Positions 7,746 through 15,875 of a DNA stretch of 64,000 bases are shown here, piece by piece. Position 1 is the stretch's first letter. The number at the start of each line of letters is the position of its first letter. This DNA is from Micromonospora matsumotoense. GTDB taxonomy: Bacteria; Actinomycetota; Actinomycetes; Mycobacteriales; Micromonosporaceae. The stretch spans positions 186,001 to 250,000 of the forward strand of contig NZ_FMCU01000007.1 of assembly GCF_900091525.1 (NCBI RefSeq). The letters run 5' to 3'. The notes below the pieces were generated by a model that was given only the letters and a program-made list of their open reading frames with translations, searched no databases and had not been told where the DNA came from. Made by a program: the position numbers and the translations under genes.

Positions 7746-9266
7746 ATGGCCGTCACCGGCAACCGTCGTGCCGTCGTGTCCGTGCAGAGCCGGGAATGCA
7801 GCCCCGAGTTGTTGGAGCGGTTGAGCGGGTCGACGCTGTTTCCCGAGCGGCCGGTCGGGGCGACGATCGTCGCGGTGGTCTGCCGGGGCGGCGGCACGCT
7901 GCTGTATGTCACCGCCCCCCGGATGGTCGACGCCGATCGACAGGTGGAGTACTTCCTCGGCCTGTTGCCCGAGGACCGGGCCGAAGATCGGGCCGAGGAC
8001 CGGGCCGGCGGGTCGCCGCCCCGCCGGGAGCGGGTCGTGATCGGCAGCCTCGACGACTCCTCCCCCCGGTGGTTGAGCGACAAGCTGCTCGACCCGACGA
8101 ACGCCGAAGCCACGCGGTTACGCGCCGCCGTACGCGACTTCGTCACCACCGAGCGGCAGGCCGGCGCCGAGGTCGAGTTGAGTTACTTCGAACCGTCCCG
8201 CCACCTCCAGGACTACGCCACCGCGCTGGGCCTGCCCGGCGACCAGGCGGACGCCGACCACATCCCCCTCGGCACCAAGAGCGCCGGCCGCGCCATGTTC
8301 CGGACGATCGGGATCGACGTGCCGGCGGGCACCCCGCTGTGCCACGACGTCGGCGCGCTCGCCGAGGCGGTCGCGGATCTCGTGCTGGCCGGGCGCCGCA
8401 GGCTGGTGCTCAAGCTGAGCAGCACCGCGTACGGCGCGGGGATGGGCAACGCGACCCTCGATCTGACCGACGTCACCGGCACCGACCGCGCCGGGGTGGT
8501 CCGCGCGGTGGCCGAACGCCTGCCCGGCAGCCACCTCGTCGACGGCAAGCTGAGCTGGGCGGAGTTCGCCGCCCTGATCGCCCGCGCCGGCATCGTCGCC
8601 GAGGAGTTCGTCGAGGCCGACGAGTTGCGCAGCCCCAGCTTCCAGGGTCGGGTGACCCGCGGCGGTGACGTCGAGTGCGTCTCGACGCACGACCAGGTGC
8701 TCGGCGGGGTGGGGCTGACCTACGTCGGCAGTTCGTTCCCGGCCGACGCCGCCTACCGGGCGACGGTGGTGGAGTACGGCCTGCGGGTCGGCCGGTACCT
8801 CGTGGAGCGGGGCGTCACCACCGGCGACTACGGTGTCGACTTCATCGCCGCCCGCCGGGGTGACGCGTTCCAGGTGCTCGGCTGCGAACTGAACCTCCGC
8901 GCGACGGGGACCAGGCACGGTTTCGTGATGGCCAGCCAGTTGCTCGACACCCTGCCGGACGTCGACGGCCGCCTGTTCACCGATGCCCCCGAGGGCCGCT
9001 CGGAGCGGGTCTACCAGGCGTCGGACGCCATCACCGACCCCACGTTGGTGGGGATGACCCCGGGTCGGCTGATCGACGCCGTCGAGCGGTCGCCGCTGCG
9101 CTACGACCACGTCCGGCGCACCGGCACGGTGTTGCACATGCTCAGTGCGCTGCCCCGCTACGGCAAGTTCGGGGCGGTCTGCATCGGGCGGGACGCGGTG
9201 GAGGCGGCGGAGCTGATGCGCCGGACCCGCGACCTCGCGCGCGACGCGGCGGCCCGTACCGCCTGA
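7746..9266 (+). CDS. PGM1-like ATP-grasp peptide ligase (preATP-grasp + ATP-grasp + PGM1 C-terminal region)
   Basis: 506 residues. ATG 7746 is preferred over ATG 7737 because GAGGAG (7730-7735) is 10 bases from the former but only one from the latter. The order is an N-terminal preATP-grasp domain, an ATP-grasp core containing LGTKSAGRAMFR, VLKLSSTAYGAGMGNATL (nucleotide loop), EEFVEADE and GCELNLRATGTRHG, and a C-terminal block starting near LVGMTPGRLIDAVE that matches the PGM1 C-terminal domain. PGM1 of pheganomycin biosynthesis joins a non-proteinogenic amino acid to peptides. It follows the HDO operon after a 146-base gap. The peptide-ligase role is inferred from the family. Confidence 0.75.
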   Translation: MAVTGNRRAVVSVQSRECSPELLERLSGSTLFPERPVGATIVAVVCRGGGTLLYVTAPRMVDADRQVEYFLGLLPEDRAEDRAEDRAGGSPPRRERVVIGSLDDSSPRWLSDKLLDPTNAEATRLRAAVRDFVTTERQAGAEVELSYFEPSRHLQDYATALGLPGDQADADHIPLGTKSAGRAMFRTIGIDVPAGTPLCHDVGALAEAVADLVLAGRRRLVLKLSSTAYGAGMGNATLDLTDVTGTDRAGVVRAVAERLPGSHLVDGKLSWAEFAALIARAGIVAEEFVEADELRSPSFQGRVTRGGDVECVSTHDQVLGGVGLTYVGSSFPADAAYRATVVEYGLRVGRYLVERGVTTGDYGVDFIAARRGDAFQVLGCELNLRATGTRHGFVMASQLLDTLPDVDGRLFTDAPEGRSERVYQASDAITDPTLVGMTPGRLIDAVERSPLRYDHVRRTGTVLHMLSALPRYGKFGAVCIGRDAVEAAELMRRTRDLARDAAARTA

Positions 9267-9303
9267 ACGCGCCATACCCCGCGCTCCTCGGCCGCCGGAG
9301 CGC

Positions 9304-9321
9304 CGGAGGCTCAGTCCTCCG
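9304..9321. terminator. short hairpin between convergent genes
   Basis: CGGAGG (9304-9309) and CCTCCG (9316-9321) form a 6-bp stem with a 6-base loop that includes the stop of the deaminase gene. It sits between converging genes and may serve both as a weak bidirectional terminator. Confidence 0.35.
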
Positions 9322-9793
9322 AGGCGGCCCGGCTGGCCGGGACCGTCGGCATCGGCCACTGTCCGGTCCGCACGATCGCCGACGCATCCAGCCGCTGGTC
9401 GGCCCAGACGTAGCTGTCCGGCAGCAGGTCGGTCACCGGCAGTTTCCGCAGCGCGTCGATCGGCCCGACGATGACCTGGATGCCCGGGTGGTAGTCGAGC
9501 AGCACCTGCCGGCACCGTCCGCACGGCGGGAGCACCCCACGCCCCCGGTCCCCCACGGCGACGATGGTCTCCAGCTCCGCTTCCCCCTGGGTGGCGGCGG
9601 CACCGAGGGCCACCAGCTCGGCGCAGGGGCCGCCGGTGAAGTGGGCGAGGTTCACCCCGGTGAACACCCGGCCGTCGGCGGTCCGGGCCGCCGCGGCGAC
9701 GCTGTGGTTGTCGCTGCGGCAGCGCAGCTTGGCGACCGCCGTGGCGGCCTGGACCAGTGCGCGGTCGGTGTCCAGCATCGTCGTCGTGGTCAT
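9311..9793 (-). CDS. cytidine deaminase / blasticidin-S deaminase-like protein
   Basis: 160 residues from ATG 9793. The zinc-site motifs of the cytidine deaminase fold are present: PCAELVALG (C-A-E, with the catalytic Glu) and LPPCGRCRQVLLDYHP (P-C-x-x-C). The substrate loop FTGVNLAHFTGG resembles Cdd and blasticidin-S deaminases. It hydrolyses the amino group of cytosine-containing nucleosides. Upstream frames that extend it to about 10360 are non-coding continuation. It converges on the PGM1-like ligase; it could be ordinary pyrimidine salvage or resistance/tailoring for a nucleoside product, and the sequence does not decide. Confidence 0.85.
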   Translation of the reverse strand: MTTTTMLDTDRALVQAATAVAKLRCRSDNHSVAAAARTADGRVFTGVNLAHFTGGPCAELVALGAAATQGEAELETIVAVGDRGRGVLPPCGRCRQVLLDYHPGIQVIVGPIDALRKLPVTDLLPDSYVWADQRLDASAIVRTGQWPMPTVPASRAASED

Positions 9794-10118
9794 CCGGCAG
9801 CCCCCCGTGTCGCGTCGTCCGGCGGTCAGCGTAGCCCGGCGGCGGCCGGTTTCCCGGGCAGCGCTCCGGCGGACGTGACCGCGTCTGATCCGGCCGGCAC
9901 GACGCGGCCTGCTCCACCCGGTCCCGCCGCCCGCAGCGCCACGACCTGCGCCGCAGCGGCCAGCAGGGAACCCCGCGCCCCACCCGGGCGGGCCGGCACG
10001 GAGCACCCCGACCAGGGGGCGGACCGGGCCACCGTGCGGCGGTGGGGAGCCGCGCGGCGGGCCGGGAGGGGTAACCCGGGGGCGATCCGGCGGCGGGCTG
10101 CCTATCCTTGGCGACGAC
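9794..10118. promoter_or_regulatory. divergent intergenic region with leaderless hrpA promoter
   Basis: These 325 bases separate the deaminase (minus) from hrpA (plus) and hold no convincing gene. TATCCT at 10103-10108 lies 10 bases before the hrpA ATG and is a plausible -10; with no ribosome-binding sequence in between, hrpA is probably transcribed as a leaderless mRNA. No clear -35 was seen. Confidence 0.4.
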
Positions 10119-13100
10119 ATGCAGAATCCAGCCGCCTCCGATCCCGCCGCACCCACCGACGCCGTGACCGTCCGTGAGCTGCACCGCCGCCTCACCCCGC
10201 TGATGTTCCGCGACCAGCGCCGCCTCCAGCGTCGGCTGGACGGGGTCCGCAAGCTGCGCGACCCGCAGCGGCACGCCGAGGCGCTGGCCGAGGTCGCCGG
10301 GGACGTGTCCCGGGCGGAGGCCCGGCTGGCCACCCGGCGGGCCGCCGTGCCGACCATCACCTACCCGGCGCAGTTGCCGGTCAGCGAGCGCCGCGACGAC
10401 ATCGCCGCCGCGATCCGCGACCACCAGGTGGTGATCGTGGCCGGTGAGACCGGCTCCGGCAAGACCACCCAGCTGCCCAAGATCTGCCTGGAGCTGGGGC
10501 GGGGGATCACCGGGCTGATCGGGCACACCCAGCCCCGCCGGTTGGCCGCCCGGACGGTCGCCGACCGGATCGCCGAGGAACTCGGCACCGACCTGGGCGA
10601 CGTGGTGGGTTACAAGGTGCGCTTCACCGACCAGGTGAGCGACCGCAGCCTGGTCAAGCTGATGACCGACGGCATCCTGCTGGCCGAGTTGCAGACCGAC
10701 CGGATGCTGCGCCAGTACGACACGTTGATCATCGACGAGGCGCACGAGCGCAGCCTCAACATCGACTTCATCCTGGGTTACCTGCGGCAGCTGCTCCCCC
10801 GCCGCCCCGACCTCAAGGTGGTCATCACCTCGGCGACCATCGAGACCGCCCGGTTCGCCGAGCACTTCGCCGACGCCGCGGGCCGGCCCGCGCCGGTCGT
10901 CGAGGTCTCCGGGCGGACGTACCCGGTCGAGGTGCGCTACCGGCCGCTGGTCGAGGTCGACGGGGGCGACGACGACGGGGGCGACGACGAGGAGAACGTC
11001 CGCGACCAGATCCAGGCGATCGGCGACGCGGTGCAGGAGCTGGCCGCCGAGGGGCCGGGCGACATCCTGGTCTTCCTCAGCGGCGAACGGGAGATCCGGG
11101 ACACCGCCGAGGCGCTGGGCAAGCTGACCCAGTCGAAACGCTCGCTGCTAGGCACCGAGATCCTGCCGCTCTACGCCCGGCTGTCGGCCGCCGAGCAGCA
11201 CCGGGTCTTCGCCGCCCACCCCGGACGCCGGGTGGTGCTCGCCACGAACGTCGCGGAGACCTCGCTGACCGTGCCCGGCATCAAGTACGTGGTGGACCCG
11301 GGATCGGCCCGGATCTCCCGCTACTCCAGCCGGTTGAAGGTGCAGCGGCTGCCCATCGAGCCGGTCTCCCAGGCGTCGGCCAACCAGCGCAAGGGCCGCT
11401 GCGGCCGGACCTCCGACGGCATCTGCATCCGGCTCTACGACGAGCAGGACTTCGCCTCCCGGCCGGAGTTCACCGACCCGGAGATCCTGCGCACCAACCT
11501 GGCCTCGGTCATCCTCCAGATGACCGCGATCGGCCTCGGTGACCTCGCCGCGTTCCCGTTCATCGACCCACCGGACCGGCGCAACATCGCCGACGGGGTC
11601 AACCTGCTGCACGAGCTGGGCGCGTTGGACCCGACCGAGGCCGACCCGGACCGGCGGCTCACCCCGCTGGGCCGGCGGCTGGCCCAGCTCCCGGTCGACC
11701 CCCGGCTGGCCCGGATGGTCATCGAGGGCGAACGCAACGGCTGCGCCACCGAGGTGCTGGTGATCGCCGCCGCGCTGTCGATCCAGGACCCCCGGGAGCG
11801 GCCGGCGGAGAAGCAGGCCCAGGCCGACCAGGCGCACGCCCGGTTCGCCGACTCCGAATCCGACTTCGTGTCGTTCCTCAACCTCTGGCGTTACCTGCGT
11901 GAGCAGCAGCGGGAGCTGTCCTCCAGCGCCTTCCGCCGGATGTGCCGGGCGGAATACCTCAACTACCTGCGGGTTCGCGAGTGGCAGGACATCGTCGCCC
12001 AGTTGCGCCAGGTGCTGCGTACCCCGGAACAGGGTGACGGGCGGCGGGCCCGGCGGGGCGCGGCGCAGGCCCCGCCCGACGGTGGCCGGCGCGGCCCGGC
12101 CGCCGACCTGCCGGAGGAGATCGACACCCCGAAGGTGCACCAGTCGCTGCTGCCCGGCCTGCTGTCGCACATCGGGCTCAAGGACGCCCAGAAGCACGAG
12201 TACCTGGGCGCCCGGGGGGCGAAGTTCGCGGTCTTCCCCGGCTCGGCGCTGTTCAAGAAGCCGCCGCGCTGGGTGATGGCCGCCGAGCTGGTGGAGACCT
12301 CCCGGCTGTGGGGCCGGGTCGCCGGCCGGGTCGAGCCGGAGTGGGTGGAGCCGCTGGCCCAGCACCTGGTCAAGCGCAGCTACAGCGAGCCGCACTGGGA
12401 GAAGAAGCAGGCCGCCGTCATGGCCTACGAGAAGGTCACCCTGTACGGCGTCCCGCTGGTCACCTCCCGCAAGGTCAACTTCGGGCGGATCGACCCGGCG
12501 TTGAGCCGGGAGCTGTTCATCCGGCACGCCCTGGTCGAGGGGGACTGGCAGACCCACCACCCGTTCTGGCGGGACAACGAGAAGCTCCGCACCGAGATCG
12601 AGGAGCTGGAGAACCGGGCCCGCCGCCGGGACATCCTGGTCGACGACGAGAGCATCTTCGCCTTCTACGACCAGCGCATCCCCGCCGACGTGGTCTCCGG
12701 TCGACACTTCGACTCCTGGTGGAAGAAGGCCCGTCACGAGCAGCCCGACCTGCTCACCTTCACCCGGGAGCTGCTGGTCAACGCCGGGCGCGGCGGGGTC
12801 GACGAGGGCGACTTCCCGGACGAGTGGCAGGCCGACGGGGTGACCCTGCCGCTGACGTACACCTTCGACCCGACCGCGCCCACCGACGGCGTCACCGTCG
12901 ACATCCCGCTGCCGCTGCTCAACCAGGTGCCGGCGGAGAGCTTCGACTGGCAGGTGCCGGGGCTGCGCGAGGAGCTGGTGATCGCGCTGATCCGGTCGCT
13001 GCCCAAGCCGATCCGGCGCAACTTCGTCCCGGTGCCGGACCACGCCCGCGCGGCGCTCGCCGCGATCACCCCCGGCGAGGAGCCGCTGCTGGACGCGCTC

Positions 13101-14174
13101 AGCCGGCAGCTGCGCCGGATGACCGGGGTGACCGTCCCCCGGGAGGCGTGGGAGCCGGCGAAGCTGCCGCCGCACCTGCGGGTGACGTTCCGGGTGATCG
13201 GTGACGCCGACAAGCCGGTCGCCGAGGGCAAGGACCTGCCGGCCCTGCAACGTCAGCTCCGCCAGGAGGTACGCCAGGTGGTGGCCGCCGCCGCCCCCGA
13301 GCTGGCCCGGACCGGGCTGACCGGGTGGAGCATCGGCACCCTGCCCCGCACCATCGAACAGGTCCGGGCCGGCTACGCGGTGACCGCCTACCCGGCGCTG
13401 GTCGACGAGGGCACCACGGTCGGGGTGAAGGTCTTCGACTCCGAGGCCGAGCAGGCCGCCGCGCACTGGGCGGGCACCCGGCGGTTGCTGCGGCTGACCG
13501 TGCCGTCACCGGCGCAGTTCCTCCAGGGGCGGCTGAGCAACGAGGCGAAGCTGGCGCTGAGCCGCAACCCGCACGGTGGGGTGCAGCAGCTCATCGCCGA
13601 CGCCGCCGGGGCCGCCATCGACAAGTTGATCGCCGACGCGGGCGGGCCGGCCTGGGACGCCGACGGCTTCGCCGCGCTGCGTGACCGGGTCCGCGCCGAC
13701 CTGGTCGACACGGTGGTGGAGGTGATGGGCCGGGTCCGCCAGGTGCTCGCCGCGGCGTACGCGGTGGAGCAGCGGCTCGGCGCGACCCGCAACCTGGCGG
13801 TGGTGGCCGCCCTCGCCGACCTGCGTCAGCAGCTCACCGGCCTGGTGCACGACGGTTTCGTCACCGAGACCGGCTACGCGCGCCTGCCCGACCTGCTGCG
13901 CTACCTGACCGCGATGGAGCGCCGACTGGACCGGTTGGCCGCCAACCCGCAGCGGGACAAGTCCCAGCAGGACCGGATCGCCACGGTGCAGAAGGAGTAC
14001 CGGGACCTGGTGGCCGGGCTGCCCCCGGCCCGCCGTGCCTCGGCCCCGGTGCGGCAGATCCGCTGGATGATCGAGGAGCTGCGGGTGAACGTCTTCGCCC
14101 AGGCCCTGGGCACCCCGTACCCGGTCTCCGAGCAGCGCATCTACCGCGCGATGGACGACGCCGAGGCCCGCTGA
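10119..14174 (+). CDS. hrpA: ATP-dependent RNA helicase HrpA (DEAH box)
   Basis: 1351 residues, typical for HrpA. In order: an N-terminal helical region; a DEAH helicase core with P-loop GETGSGKTT (K115) and DEAH at 206-209 (IIDEAHERS); motif III SAT, motif V and the QRKGRCGR motif VI; helicase-associated HA2/OB region; and a long C-terminal DUF3418 ending at PVSEQRIYRAMDDAEAR. DEAH helicases unwind RNA and HrpA rescues stalled or collided ribosomes in E. coli. The start ATG lacks a ribosome-binding site but sits just after a -10-like TATCCT, consistent with leaderless translation. An acidic Asp/Gly/Glu-rich insert at about residues 280-292 interrupts the core. Confidence 0.95.
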   Translation: MQNPAASDPAAPTDAVTVRELHRRLTPLMFRDQRRLQRRLDGVRKLRDPQRHAEALAEVAGDVSRAEARLATRRAAVPTITYPAQLPVSERRDDIAAAIRDHQVVIVAGETGSGKTTQLPKICLELGRGITGLIGHTQPRRLAARTVADRIAEELGTDLGDVVGYKVRFTDQVSDRSLVKLMTDGILLAELQTDRMLRQYDTLIIDEAHERSLNIDFILGYLRQLLPRRPDLKVVITSATIETARFAEHFADAAGRPAPVVEVSGRTYPVEVRYRPLVEVDGGDDDGGDDEENVRDQIQAIGDAVQELAAEGPGDILVFLSGEREIRDTAEALGKLTQSKRSLLGTEILPLYARLSAAEQHRVFAAHPGRRVVLATNVAETSLTVPGIKYVVDPGSARISRYSSRLKVQRLPIEPVSQASANQRKGRCGRTSDGICIRLYDEQDFASRPEFTDPEILRTNLASVILQMTAIGLGDLAAFPFIDPPDRRNIADGVNLLHELGALDPTEADPDRRLTPLGRRLAQLPVDPRLARMVIEGERNGCATEVLVIAAALSIQDPRERPAEKQAQADQAHARFADSESDFVSFLNLWRYLREQQRELSSSAFRRMCRAEYLNYLRVREWQDIVAQLRQVLRTPEQGDGRRARRGAAQAPPDGGRRGPAADLPEEIDTPKVHQSLLPGLLSHIGLKDAQKHEYLGARGAKFAVFPGSALFKKPPRWVMAAELVETSRLWGRVAGRVEPEWVEPLAQHLVKRSYSEPHWEKKQAAVMAYEKVTLYGVPLVTSRKVNFGRIDPALSRELFIRHALVEGDWQTHHPFWRDNEKLRTEIEELENRARRRDILVDDESIFAFYDQRIPADVVSGRHFDSWWKKARHEQPDLLTFTRELLVNAGRGGVDEGDFPDEWQADGVTLPLTYTFDPTAPTDGVTVDIPLPLLNQVPAESFDWQVPGLREELVIALIRSLPKPIRRNFVPVPDHARAALAAITPGEEPLLDALSRQLRRMTGVTVPREAWEPAKLPPHLRVTFRVIGDADKPVAEGKDLPALQRQLRQEVRQVVAAAAPELARTGLTGWSIGTLPRTIEQVRAGYAVTAYPALVDEGTTVGVKVFDSEAEQAAAHWAGTRRLLRLTVPSPAQFLQGRLSNEAKLALSRNPHGGVQQLIADAAGAAIDKLIADAGGPAWDADGFAALRDRVRADLVDTVVEVMGRVRQVLAAAYAVEQRLGATRNLAVVAALADLRQQLTGLVHDGFVTETGYARLPDLLRYLTAMERRLDRLAANPQRDKSQQDRIATVQKEYRDLVAGLPPARRASAPVRQIRWMIEELRVNVFAQALGTPYPVSEQRIYRAMDDAEAR

Positions 14175-15113
14175 TCACGGCAGCGGCTCCACGCCCGGGG
14201 GCAGGTCGCTGCTGCTGGTGGCCGCGTGCACGTAGTCGAGCAGGATGCGGCGCAGTTCCCGCCCGGCGTGGGTGGGGACGACGTCGCGGCGGCGGGCCAC
14301 CGCGATGGTCCGGCGCACGCCGGGCGGGGCGAGCCGGGTGACCCGGATGCCGGGGCGGCGGCTGACCACGATGCCCGGCACCAGGGCGATGCCCAGTCCG
14401 GCCTCGACGAAGCTGAGCACCGCGTCCATCTCCCCACCGTCGACCGAGAAGGTGGGCTCGAAGCCGGCCTCCCGGCACGCCTGGATGGTGGCGTCGCGCA
14501 GGTCGTAGCCCTCGCGGAACATCACCAGCGGTTGGTCACGCAGGTCGGTGATCCGCACCTCGCCGCTGACCAGCGCGGCGGGCAGCGGGTCCACCGAGGC
14601 GATCACCAGGCTCTCCCGCAGGATCGGGTCGACCCGCAGCCCGGGGTCGGCCCCCTGGGCCGGCATGATGATCAGGGCGAGGTCGAGGTCGCCGCGCAGC
14701 AGGTCCCGGACCAGGTCCTGCGAGCCGCCCTCCTCGACCCGCAGGTCGACGGCGGGGTGGGCGTCGCGGAACCGGCGCAGCACCGGCGGGGCGAGCGAGG
14801 TGGCCAGGCTGGGGGTGGCCCCCAGCCGGACCCGGCCCCGGCGCAGGCCGACCAGCTCCTGCACCTCCCGGGTGGCGGTGTCGACGTCGGCGAGTATCCG
14901 CTTGGCCAGCGGCAGCAGCACCTCACCGGCGGCGGTCAGGGTGATGTTGCCCCGTACCCGTTCGAACAGCGGGGCGCCGAGGTCGGTCTCCAGGGCGTGA
15001 ACTTGCTTACTCAACGACGGCTGGGTTATGCCGACGATGTCGGCGGCTTGGGTGAAATGTCGTACTTCCGCCACCGCGACGAAGTACTTCAGCTGATGGA
15101 GCTGCATCTTCAT
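14175..15113 (-). CDS. LysR-family transcriptional regulator
   Basis: 312 residues. The N-terminal winged helix is clear (MQLHQLKYFVAVAEVRHFTQAA, TQPSLSKQVHALE, LFER at 49-52), followed by the periplasmic-binding-like effector domain (RLGATPSLA through LVPGIVVSRR). It starts at 15113, or the second Met at 15107. It is divergent from sdhCAB, with a dyad ATAGC-N5-GCTAT over its own start codon. LysR proteins usually autoregulate and control the divergent operon, so sdhCAB control is a reasonable inference. It ends right after the hrpA stop, with the genes converging back to back. Confidence 0.93.
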   Translation of the reverse strand: MKMQLHQLKYFVAVAEVRHFTQAADIVGITQPSLSKQVHALETDLGAPLFERVRGNITLTAAGEVLLPLAKRILADVDTATREVQELVGLRRGRVRLGATPSLATSLAPPVLRRFRDAHPAVDLRVEEGGSQDLVRDLLRGDLDLALIIMPAQGADPGLRVDPILRESLVIASVDPLPAALVSGEVRITDLRDQPLVMFREGYDLRDATIQACREAGFEPTFSVDGGEMDAVLSFVEAGLGIALVPGIVVSRRPGIRVTRLAPPGVRRTIAVARRRDVVPTHAGRELRRILLDYVHAATSSSDLPPGVEPLP

Positions 15114-15126
15114 AGCTTATGGCTAT
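15112..15126. promoter_or_regulatory. LysR-type box between lysR gene and sdhC
   Basis: ATAGC (15112-15116) and GCTAT (15122-15126) form an interrupted dyad of the T-N11-A class bound by LysR-type regulators. It overlaps the start codon of the LysR gene and lies about 60 bases before sdhC, well placed for autorepression and co-control of sdhCAB. Confidence 0.5.
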
Positions 15127-15184
15127 CGAGACTGCGAGGTCGATGCATTGGACGACTGATCGCAGGGCTCCTAGCGTCGGTCAG

Positions 15185-15874
15185 GTGGTAATCACGAAAA
15201 CTCGGTCGCCCATCCGCTCGAACGTCGGCCTCAAGGCCGTCATGGCGGTGACGGGCATCCTGCTGGTGCTGTTCCTCGTCGCCCACATGCTCGGCAACCT
15301 CAAGGTGTTCACCGGCGAGACCTCGTTCGACCACTACGCCCACTGGCTACGCGACATCGGCAAGCCGCTGCTGCCGGGGGTGTGGTTCCTGTGGATCCTG
15401 CGGACCGCACTGGTGGTGGCGGTGCTCGGACACATCTGGGCGGCGACCGTGCTGGCCGTACGGGCCCGCGCCGCCCGCCCGGTGCGCTACGCCCACCGCA
15501 AGAAGGTCCAGGGCAGCTACGCCGCCCGCACCATGCGCTGGGGCGGAGTGATCATCCTGCTCTTCGTGATCTACCACCTCCTGGACCTGACCACCGGCAC
15601 CCTGAACCCGGTCGGCGACGCCAGCAACCCGTACGGCAACGTGGTCGCCGACTTCGCCCCGCAGCGCTGGTACGTGACGCTCTTCTACACCCTGGCGATC
15701 GTCGCCGTCGGCTTCCACCTGCGGCACGGCGTGTTCAGCGCGTTGCGCAGTCTCGGTCAGCAGACCCCCCGGGGTGAGCGCCGGGCCCGTACCGCCGCGC
15801 TGGTCTTCGCCGTGGTGCTCTGCGTCGGCTACCTGGTGGTTCCGTTCGCCGTACTCACCGGATTGGTGTCCTGA
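15185..15874 (+). CDS. sdhC: succinate dehydrogenase cytochrome b subunit
   Basis: 229 residues from GTG 15185. An in-frame ATG at 15119 lies only 5 bases from the divergent LysR start, leaving no room for promoters, so GTG is preferred. Five hydrophobic segments are visible, with His residues in [31 protein letters not shown] and [10 protein letters not shown] suited to haem ligation. This is the single large membrane-anchor type (with no separate SdhD) found in Actinobacteria, Bacillus and epsilon-proteobacterial complex II/fumarate reductases. It anchors SdhAB and passes electrons to quinone. First gene of sdhCAB. Confidence 0.92.
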   Translation: MVITKTRSPIRSNVGLKAVMAVTGILLVLFLVAHMLGNLKVFTGETSFDHYAHWLRDIGKPLLPGVWFLWILRTALVVAVLGHIWAATVLAVRARAARPVRYAHRKKVQGSYAARTMRWGGVIILLFVIYHLLDLTTGTLNPVGDASNPYGNVVADFAPQRWYVTLFYTLAIVAVGFHLRHGVFSALRSLGQQTPRGERRARTAALVFAVVLCVGYLVVPFAVLTGLVS

Positions 15875-15875
15875 C

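Noticed and set aside
9826-10032. Small minus-strand frame in the deaminase-hrpA gap
   Set aside because: Ala/Gly/Pro-rich translation typical of noise; no ribosome-binding site.
8118-10865. Very long minus-strand open frame (915 codons) spanning the ligase, deaminase and hrpA start
   Set aside because: It runs antisense to three well-supported genes, has a His/Gly/Gln/Pro-rich translation typical of shadow frames in high-GC DNA, and no family is recognisable.
11148-13466. Long minus-strand frame inside hrpA
   Set aside because: Antisense shadow of a conserved helicase; composition and lack of domains show it is not coding.
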